DNA from: Candidatus Cloacimonadota bacterium
GTDB lineage: Bacteria > Cloacimonadota > Cloacimonadia > Cloacimonadales > TCS61
Assembly: GCA_018654125.1 (NCBI GenBank)
Contig: JABIME010000005.1
Coordinates: 1 to 6,119, forward strand
Direction: 5' to 3'
DNA length: 6,119 nt
The translations under genes were made by a program, and so were the position numbers. The notes under the pieces were generated by a model that was not told the DNA's origin, did not search any database, and saw nothing but the letters and a program-made list of their open reading frames with translations. Below are positions 1 through 6,119 of the stretch, piece after piece; the first letter of the stretch is position 1, and every line of letters starts with the position of its first letter.

Positions 1-414
1 TATTTTCAAGCTTCTTTAAATGAAGAATTTAAAATGCAGATCGGTGTAGAAGTTCCCGTAACTACGTTGTGTCCTTGTTCAAAAGAGATAAGCGAAAATG
101 GTGCACATTCTCAGCGTTCTACAGTTAATGTAGTAATTAGTTATAGTAAATTCATTTGGTTAGAAGAAATAATAGAACTTATAGAAAGCTGTGCGAGTTG
201 TGAGATATATCCGCTTCTTAAACGAGTTGACGAGAAATATGTAACAGAAAAAGCTTATGATAATCCAAGATTTGTTGAAGATATTGTAAGGGAAGTCACA
301 TTAAAAATACAAAAAGATAAAAGGATAGATTGGTTTAAGGTTCAATCAGAAAATTTTGAATCAATTCATAATCATAACGCATATGCTTGCGTTGAATCAG
401 GTGAAAAGGAATAA
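1..414 (+). CDS. folE2: GTP cyclohydrolase IB (FolE2), C-terminal part, 5' end cut by window
   Basis: FolE2 converts GTP to 7,8-dihydroneopterin triphosphate, the first step of tetrahydrofolate and queuosine synthesis, in the cytoplasm. The reading frame is open from base 1. The ATG at 34 is internal, because family members are about 250-300 residues and only 137 codons are visible, so the true start lies upstream. Counting from the Met at base 34, the family signature LCPCSK occupies residues 12-17 (catalytic Cys13, bases 70-72) and GAHSQR residues 23-28 (His25). Glu67, Glu82 (in FVED), Glu109 and His112 (in ESIHNH) follow. These spacings match, from memory, Cys147, His159, Glu201, Glu216, Glu243 and His246 of the Neisseria enzyme, so the protein looks intact and active. 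Type IB enzymes use metals other than zinc, such as manganese. The stop codon directly abuts the next gene's ATG, implying co-transcription. Confidence 0.95.
   Translation, partial: YFQASLNEEFKMQIGVEVPVTTLCPCSKEISENGAHSQRSTVNVVISYSKFIWLEEIIELIESCASCEIYPLLKRVDEKYVTEKAYDNPRFVEDIVREVTLKIQKDKRIDWFKVQSENFESIHNHNAYACVESGEKE
404..410 (+). promoter_or_regulatory. Ribosome binding site of the M16 peptidase gene, inside the folE2 coding end
   Basis: The sequence AAAAGGA lies 4 bases before the ATG at 415 and is wholly within the last codons of folE2. With the TAA of folE2 at 412-414 directly touching the ATG, ribosomes ending folE2 finish on top of this site. This favours translational coupling and supports 415 as the start; the next in-frame Met (residue 66) lies beyond the catalytic HxxEH motif. 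Confidence 0.6.
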
Positions 415-2940
415 ATGAAAGTTACATCTAACAAATTAAATAATAAATTTAAAGTTATAACTGCCCGAGATAATTCTAATCCTTTGGTTTGTTTACAACT
501 TTACATACGCATTGGATCTGCTTGGGAAGAGAATAATGAAGCAGGATATTCTCATCTTACAGAACACCTTGTATTCAAATCTACAAAGGAATTCCCACAA
601 AATGCAATAATGAATAAAGTTACAAATCTTGGGGGAACCTTAAACGCTTATACTGAATTCGATTCAACATGTTTCTATGTAACTCTTCCATCTAAATTTA
701 CAGAAGAGGGAATAGAGATACTATCGGAACTGGCAAGAGAAGCGAATTTCTCTAATACAGATTTTGAATCAGAAAAAAAAGTAGTTATCGAGGAACTTAA
801 GCAGTTTAAGAACGAACCGGAAGATTCATTCATTGAAGAGATCGCTGCTGATTACTTCACAAAAAATCCATACAAAAAACCGATTATTGGAAATTTAAAC
901 TCATTAAAGAAAGCAGATCCAGAATCATTACGCAAATTTTATAAAAAGTATTACGTTCCAAATAATAGCTTTTTGGTCGCTTCTGGAGATATTGTTGGAA
1001 ATGAACTTGATGATGTGATTGAAAGATATTTTGGCAGTTGGAAACCTTCGCAACTTAAAGAACAAATTAGAATTAGCAATAACTTCCCAACTTCACCAAC
1101 TTTAAAATACATTAAAAAGGATATCTCCAGCAATATGCTTGCCTTTGTAATTCCTGATCTTGCAGAAACAGACCCCGATGCTTACGTACTGTCATTAGCA
1201 ACAAAAGCTTTTGCAATTGGCAAAAATTCAAGACTATACAGCCGTCTTTTTACAAAAGAGAAACTTATAGATGGTGTTCGAGTTCACTCACTCAGTGGCA
1301 TTAACGATGGCGCATCTGTAATTATTATTCTACCAAAACAAAATGCCGATCTTACTAAAATAAGTAAAATATTTTTAGAAGAATTAAAATTATTCCTCAC
1401 AAATGGAATTAGCGATAATGAATTAGAAGATAATAAAAAAGAACTGGTTTATTTTTATAGATACACATTTGAATATATAGAATCTATCGCGTCTAGTTTG
1501 GGAAGCGAAGAGATCCTTTCTAGTTATCAGAAATTTTTTGAATACCCAGAAATGATCAGAAATATTTCCGATAATGATCTTAAACGTGTTATTAGTAGGT
1601 ATTTCAGTAAAGAACATCTATATATTTATTGCACCGGTAGGGAACATCTTCATGAGAAAGAAATAAATAAAATTCTTGTAGAAAAAGAAATTCCCAATAA
1701 TAAAATTACAGAACAAACTTTCTTTGAAACTCGTTTAGATAGCGGAATGAGAATACTGCTAAGAAAAGTAACAGGAAAACCTACAATTGGAATTTCACTT
1801 TCTTATGAAGTTTCTCAATTGAATGAAACAACTGATAATTTAGGTATTAATTATCTTACATCTGCATTATTGCTTTATGGAAATGAGAAAAGGAATTATC
1901 AGCAATTTGTTAATTATTGCACATCAAATGGTATAAATTTTGGTATAAGTCCGCAAAGTGAAACAACACTCGTAAGTGCCAAATGCTTTAAAGAAATGCT
2001 TCCTGCAAGTTTAGAGCTACTTTCCGATGTAGTTCTAAGACCTACTTTTCCGATGGAACATTTTAAGAATATTAAACAAACAACAAAAAGTAGTATGGAT
2101 AGAGCAAAAGATTATCCTCAGCATAATTCTGCTCTTTTGTTTAAAGAGTTAATATTCGGAAAAAAAAGTAATTTAAATAATCGTTCAGGCTCAAAATCAA
2201 TTATTCATAAAATTACTTTGAAACAAGTGAAAGAGTGGTACGCAAAGCATTATCAACCAGAAAACTTATCATTAGCAATAGCTGGTGATTTCAATTTTGA
2301 TGATGCTCTAAGATTATGTGAATCAAATTTTATTTTTGAGAAAAACAACTTTTCTCATTCTATTCAAAATACAATAGTAAACTCTTCTAAAATAAAACAG
2401 AAGATAACTAAAAGAGGAATGGATCAAGCAATAATTATGATTGGCGGCTTTGCTTGTAGTGCTAATGAGAATATGAAAAATACAGCGTTTCACCTTCTAT
2501 CTCAGATTATTGGAGGAGAAAGTGATTCGATACTTTTTACCGAGCTCCGAGAGAAACGTGGGCTTGCCTATTCTGTTGATTTCAGTTATAGTTCGGTACG
2601 TACAACAGGATTCTGGGTTGCATCGGCAGTTGTTGATAAATCTAATAAAGATGAAGCTGTAAGGGTTATCCGTGATGTTCTGCAAAACATAAAAAAAAAT
2701 GGAATAACACAAAAAGAACTTGAAACAACAAAGAACTTTATTCGAGGACAAAGACTTATGGAACAGGAAAGTGTGCTTAATCTTGCTCAAACGCTTTCTA
2801 TCCTCGAGTCATTAGGTTTAGGGTATTCATATTATTTAAAAAGAGATGAACGACTTGATAATGTAGATGTGAAGATGTTACACGATCTTGCTTCTGAATA
2901 TTTTAAAGAAGAGAATCAATTTATTCATGTCATGGTTTAA
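415..2940 (+). CDS. Two-domain M16 family (pitrilysin/insulinase-like) zinc metallopeptidase
   Basis: This is a single-chain M16 peptidase made of two homologous halves, expected to close like a clamshell around small proteins or peptides and degrade them. The N-terminal half (about residues 1-425) has the inverted zinc motif HLTEH at 47-51 (ligands His47 and His51, base Glu50). The third ligand is Glu127 in VVIEE, 76 residues after His51, the usual spacing. The C-terminal half (about 435-841) aligns at GINYLTSALL (477-486) but has Tyr, Ser and Ala where the first half has His, Glu and His, so it is non-catalytic. It keeps the substrate-clamping Arg712-x6-Tyr719 pair within LREKRGLAYS. No signal peptide or membrane segment is seen, so a cytoplasmic location is likely. 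Many bacterial M16B enzymes are about 420 residues and work as dimers; here both halves are fused. It sits between folE2 (0 bp) and an activator ATPase (18 bp), neither of which indicates a substrate. Family assignment is firm; substrate is unknown. Confidence 0.96.
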   Translation: MKVTSNKLNNKFKVITARDNSNPLVCLQLYIRIGSAWEENNEAGYSHLTEHLVFKSTKEFPQNAIMNKVTNLGGTLNAYTEFDSTCFYVTLPSKFTEEGIEILSELAREANFSNTDFESEKKVVIEELKQFKNEPEDSFIEEIAADYFTKNPYKKPIIGNLNSLKKADPESLRKFYKKYYVPNNSFLVASGDIVGNELDDVIERYFGSWKPSQLKEQIRISNNFPTSPTLKYIKKDISSNMLAFVIPDLAETDPDAYVLSLATKAFAIGKNSRLYSRLFTKEKLIDGVRVHSLSGINDGASVIIILPKQNADLTKISKIFLEELKLFLTNGISDNELEDNKKELVYFYRYTFEYIESIASSLGSEEILSSYQKFFEYPEMIRNISDNDLKRVISRYFSKEHLYIYCTGREHLHEKEINKILVEKEIPNNKITEQTFFETRLDSGMRILLRKVTGKPTIGISLSYEVSQLNETTDNLGINYLTSALLLYGNEKRNYQQFVNYCTSNGINFGISPQSETTLVSAKCFKEMLPASLELLSDVVLRPTFPMEHFKNIKQTTKSSMDRAKDYPQHNSALLFKELIFGKKSNLNNRSGSKSIIHKITLKQVKEWYAKHYQPENLSLAIAGDFNFDDALRLCESNFIFEKNNFSHSIQNTIVNSSKIKQKITKRGMDQAIIMIGGFACSANENMKNTAFHLLSQIIGGESDSILFTELREKRGLAYSVDFSYSSVRTTGFWVASAVVDKSNKDEAVRVIRDVLQNIKKNGITQKELETTKNFIRGQRLMEQESVLNLAQTLSILESLGLGYSYYLKRDERLDNVDVKMLHDLASEYFKEENQFIHVMV

Positions 2941-2958
2941 AAATAAAGGAAATATATA

Positions 2959-3735
2959 ATGGTAACAATTGGAATTGATCTTGGCTCAAGGATGTCTAAA
3001 TTTGTAGTTTTAGATAATGATAATATTGTATATTCAAATGTTACTGATACTGGCGTTAACCCAAAGAAAGTTGCAGAAAAGCTTTTAAATGATGCGCTTA
3101 AGAATACTTCTTTTTCCAAAAAAGATATTATTGCAATATACTCTACAGGTTATGGTAGAAATATAGTACCTTTCTCAGATAAACGCATCTCAGAAATTAG
3201 CTGTCATGCTAAAGGTTCAAACTTCTTTTTCCCAGATGCAAAAACAATAATTGATATCGGTGGACAAGATTCTAAAATAATTTTAGTTGATGGTAATGGG
3301 CATGTAAAAGATTTTGTAATGAATGATAAATGTGCTGCAGGAACAGGTAAATTCTTAGAGGTTACTGCTACAACACTAGAAACAACAATAGATGAATTGG
3401 GTGATATTTCTAGATCAGCAACTAAAAAGATAGATATAAACAGCACTTGTGTTGTTTTTGCTGAATCAGAAATAATAGGCCTTATTGCAGAGGGATTAGG
3501 AAAAGCAGAGATCATTAATTCTGTGCATCGCTCAATTGCTAAAAGAACAAAAAATCTTGTTTCACAGCTTCACTGGCAACCACCGGTTGTTTTTACAGGT
3601 GGCGTAGCAAAAAATTCTGGTATGCAATCAGCAATTTCTGAGATAATGAATGCAATTGTTATAGTCCCTAAGAATTCCTTTATTACCGGAGCACTCGGCG
3701 CAGCCATATTTGCAAAAGAGGATTTTGCTGAATAA
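2959..3735 (+). CDS. BadF/BadG/BcrA/HgdC-family ATPase, 2-hydroxyacyl-CoA dehydratase activator
   Basis: This belongs to the ASKHA-fold activators (HgdC, component D type). They form a homodimer bridged by one [4Fe-4S] cluster and use ATP to push a low-potential electron into a 2-hydroxyacyl-CoA dehydratase or related radical enzyme. The first phosphate loop is GIDLGSRMSK (5-14) and the second is DIGGQDSK (99-106). The cluster motif NDKCAAGTG spans 122-130 (Cys125), followed by STCVVFAESE at 162-171 (Cys164). The 39-residue gap between the two Cys equals that of Cys127 and Cys166 in Acidaminococcus HgdC, recalled from memory. FTGGVAKN (212-219) and the GALGAA end (244-249) complete the nucleotide site. 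The length of 258 residues is typical. AAAGGA at 2945-2950, 8 bases before the ATG, supports the start. No dehydratase subunit is visible nearby, so the substrate is unknown; activating a different CoA-ester reductase or an uncharacterised partner is possible. Confidence 0.92.
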   Translation: MVTIGIDLGSRMSKFVVLDNDNIVYSNVTDTGVNPKKVAEKLLNDALKNTSFSKKDIIAIYSTGYGRNIVPFSDKRISEISCHAKGSNFFFPDAKTIIDIGGQDSKIILVDGNGHVKDFVMNDKCAAGTGKFLEVTATTLETTIDELGDISRSATKKIDINSTCVVFAESEIIGLIAEGLGKAEIINSVHRSIAKRTKNLVSQLHWQPPVVFTGGVAKNSGMQSAISEIMNAIVIVPKNSFITGALGAAIFAKEDFAE

Positions 3736-3743
3736 CTTTCAAC

Positions 3744-3768
3744 TTGACATTATAATCATTTATAAAAT
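3744..3768 (+). promoter_or_regulatory. Weak promoter-like elements before the TPR gene
   Basis: The 71-base gap after the activator gene contains a perfect TTGACA (3744-3749), a perfect TATAAT touching it (3751-3756), and TAAAAT (3763-3768). None is spaced correctly as a sigma-70 pair: TTGACA to TAAAAT leaves only 13 bases. In DNA this AT-rich such hexamers occur by chance. The region may contain the start site for the downstream gene, but this is a weak call. Confidence 0.2.
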
Positions 3769-3785
3769 CGTTAATTGTAATAATT

Positions 3786-3793
3786 AAAGGGAG
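3786..3793 (+). promoter_or_regulatory. Ribosome binding site of the TPR gene, distant from its ATG
   Basis: AAAGGGAG is a strong Shine-Dalgarno sequence, but it lies 13 bases before the ATG at 3807, longer than the usual 5-9. An in-frame TAG at 3795-3797 rules out an earlier start in this frame, so 3807 is the first possible ATG. The spacing suggests reduced translation efficiency. Confidence 0.5.
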
Positions 3794-3806
3794 TTAGTTA
3801 ACAATA

Positions 3807-4784
3807 ATGAAAATTAAGATAATAATATTAATTTTATTATTAATCTATATTAATATTTATACTCAGTTAGAAGATACATCTACTATTAATGATGTAGAAT
3901 ACAACATAAACCTAATTAAGTTTTACATTGAAAAAAACGAATATGATAACGCGCTTGAATATATCGATAAAACTCTTGAAGAAGCTGCATTGAAAGATTC
4001 TCTCTATTATTTTAAAGGTGTAATATTTCAACAGAAAGAAGATTGGTTAAAAGCATCGGAGTTCTTTACTAGATCGATTTTATATACTTCTGATGAACAA
4101 ATCATATTAGATCGTTTAGTTGAATTTGAATTGGTAATTTTTCAAGTTTCTCCACTTTCAGCATTTGATATTGTGTCTTCTGCAGTAACCAAAGCACAGA
4201 CTTCTCAAAAGCAAACTGGTTTTTTAAATATACTTGCGAAATTATATGAGAATAATCAACTATATGGTGAAGCAAACGATGTTTATAAAACAATTCTCAC
4301 AGAAGCTGAGGATACAGAGAAATGCGATCTACAAATTAAGATAGCCACAAATAGGATATTTCAAAAAAATTATAGAGCAGCAATTACTATCCTTGATCCA
4401 CTAATTACATTAAATGATTCCCTTCATTTAGAAAAACTTCTATTCTTAAACTATATTGCAAATATTTCAATAAAGAATCATGAAGATGCTAAATCCTCAT
4501 TAATCCGATTATATTTAGATTTTCCAAATAATGCTAACAGAGATGAAATACTCGCAGGACTAGCTGATATCTTTGAATTCCAAGAACAATATCTAGCTAG
4601 TTGGTTTATGCTCAATGAACTTTTTAAAATAAGTAATGAAGCTCAAAAATTTAAAATTTTAGCAGATATAGAGCGTATTAAAAAAAAGATCTGTGAAATC
4701 AATACAATTGAAGATCAATTTAAACATTTCGAACCTGTTTTTAATCTAGAAAAACATAGATTATTACAAGATGATGCAAGGTAA
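3807..4784 (+). CDS. Exported TPR-like helical-repeat protein, function unknown
   Basis: I do not recognise a specific family. The N-terminus is a short basic start (MKIK) followed by a hydrophobic run to about residue 18, then an acidic, Ser/Thr-rich segment, which fits a secretory signal. Cleavage is plausible before Gln20, but the -3/-1 residues are not the usual small Ala pair, so it could stay as a membrane anchor. There is no lipobox Cys. The rest is helix-turn-helix repeats resembling TPRs: about 32-63 (with NEYDNALEYIDKTL), 66-97 (KEDWLKASEFFTRSIL), 138-168, 177-205 and 212-242, ending with a charged tail. No catalytic motif or other membrane segment is visible. Such proteins usually scaffold protein-protein contacts in the periplasm or at the envelope. 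It is 71 bp after the activator and 105 bp before the oxidoreductase, so it may be transcribed alone or as the distal gene of the upstream unit. TPR calls are by eye. Confidence 0.8.
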   Translation: MKIKIIILILLLIYINIYTQLEDTSTINDVEYNINLIKFYIEKNEYDNALEYIDKTLEEAALKDSLYYFKGVIFQQKEDWLKASEFFTRSILYTSDEQIILDRLVEFELVIFQVSPLSAFDIVSSAVTKAQTSQKQTGFLNILAKLYENNQLYGEANDVYKTILTEAEDTEKCDLQIKIATNRIFQKNYRAAITILDPLITLNDSLHLEKLLFLNYIANISIKNHEDAKSSLIRLYLDFPNNANRDEILAGLADIFEFQEQYLASWFMLNELFKISNEAQKFKILADIERIKKKICEINTIEDQFKHFEPVFNLEKHRLLQDDAR

Positions 4785-4806
4785 GAGATTTAATACATAT
4801 AAAATA

Positions 4807-4836
4807 TTGACTCGTAATTATTAATTAAATTTTTTG
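4807..4836 (+). promoter_or_regulatory. Candidate promoter in the leader of the pyruvate:ferredoxin oxidoreductase gene
   Basis: The 105-base AT-rich gap (4785-4889) contains TTGACT at 4807-4812. No good TATAAT follows at 16-18 bases, where a T-run lies instead. Taken as a Bacteroidota-type promoter, the TTG at 4807-4809 and ATTTTTTG at 4829-4836 are 19 bases apart, roughly the -33/-7 layout, though the expected TA at the start of the -7 box reads AT. A promoter somewhere here is likely given gap length and the expected high expression of the gene; the exact site is uncertain. Confidence 0.3.
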
Positions 4837-4868
4837 TAACAAAATAATATAAAATAGTAAATAAATAA

Positions 4869-6119
<1,251 letters not shown>

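Noticed and set aside
34..36. ATG at 34 as the start of a short 126-residue protein
   Set aside because: The frame is open upstream to base 1 and the family is about twice as long, so this Met is internal to a FolE2 gene cut by the window edge.
3204..3515. 103-residue minus-strand open frame opposite the activator gene
   Set aside because: It lies wholly opposite a clearly conserved gene, has no recognisable motif and no good ribosome binding site; it is a shadow frame. The other minus-strand frames opposite the peptidase and TPR genes (for example 2497-2790) are rejected for the same reasons.
3745..3770. Intrinsic terminator after the activator gene
   Set aside because: The only hairpin is an all-A/T 6-bp stem with no G/C pairs and no following T-run, so it would not act as a standard terminator.
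4813..4836. Terminator at the T-run after the TPR gene
   Set aside because: The T-run at 4830-4835 is preceded only by the A/T palindrome TTAATTAA (4821-4828), with no G/C-containing stem, so a terminator is not supported.

Overview
The window is an AT-rich stretch of bacterial chromosome, roughly one third G+C by eye. It carries five genes, all on the plus strand and tightly packed. Two are cut by the window edges: folE2 at the left and a pyruvate:ferredoxin oxidoreductase gene (nifJ/por) at the right. The oxidoreductase and an oxygen-sensitive [4Fe-4S] dehydratase activator point to a strict or near-strict anaerobe living by fermentation or amino-acid catabolism. The low G+C and gene content would suit a lineage such as Cloacimonadota or another anaerobic FCB-group bacterium, but a Firmicute or other phylum cannot be excluded from this sequence alone.

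Layout. Bases 1-414 hold the C-terminal half of GTP cyclohydrolase IB (FolE2), with its metal and active-site residues visible. Its TAA stop is followed immediately by the ATG of an 841-residue, two-domain M16 (pitrilysin/insulinase-like) zinc metallopeptidase (415-2940). After 18 bases comes a 258-residue ATPase of the BadF/HgdC family, the activator component of 2-hydroxyacyl-CoA dehydratases (2959-3735). These three genes look like one transcription unit. A 71-base gap leads to an exported TPR-like protein of unknown function (3807-4784). A 105-base AT-rich leader then precedes the oxidoreductase gene (4890 to the window end), which has a strong ribosome binding site.

How the genes may work together. 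The clearest biochemical link is between the oxidoreductase and the activator. The former reduces ferredoxin or flavodoxin while cleaving pyruvate; the latter takes such low-potential electrons and, using ATP, passes them to a radical dehydratase. No dehydratase subunits are present here, so the activator's partner is unknown. FolE2 (pterin/queuosine precursor synthesis) and the peptidase are probably co-transcribed but have no obvious shared pathway. I saw no mobile element, CRISPR array, RNA gene or convincing intrinsic terminator. The window reads as ordinary core-genome sequence rather than an undescribed system; the points most worth checking are the same-frame TAA/ATG junction and the orphan activator.
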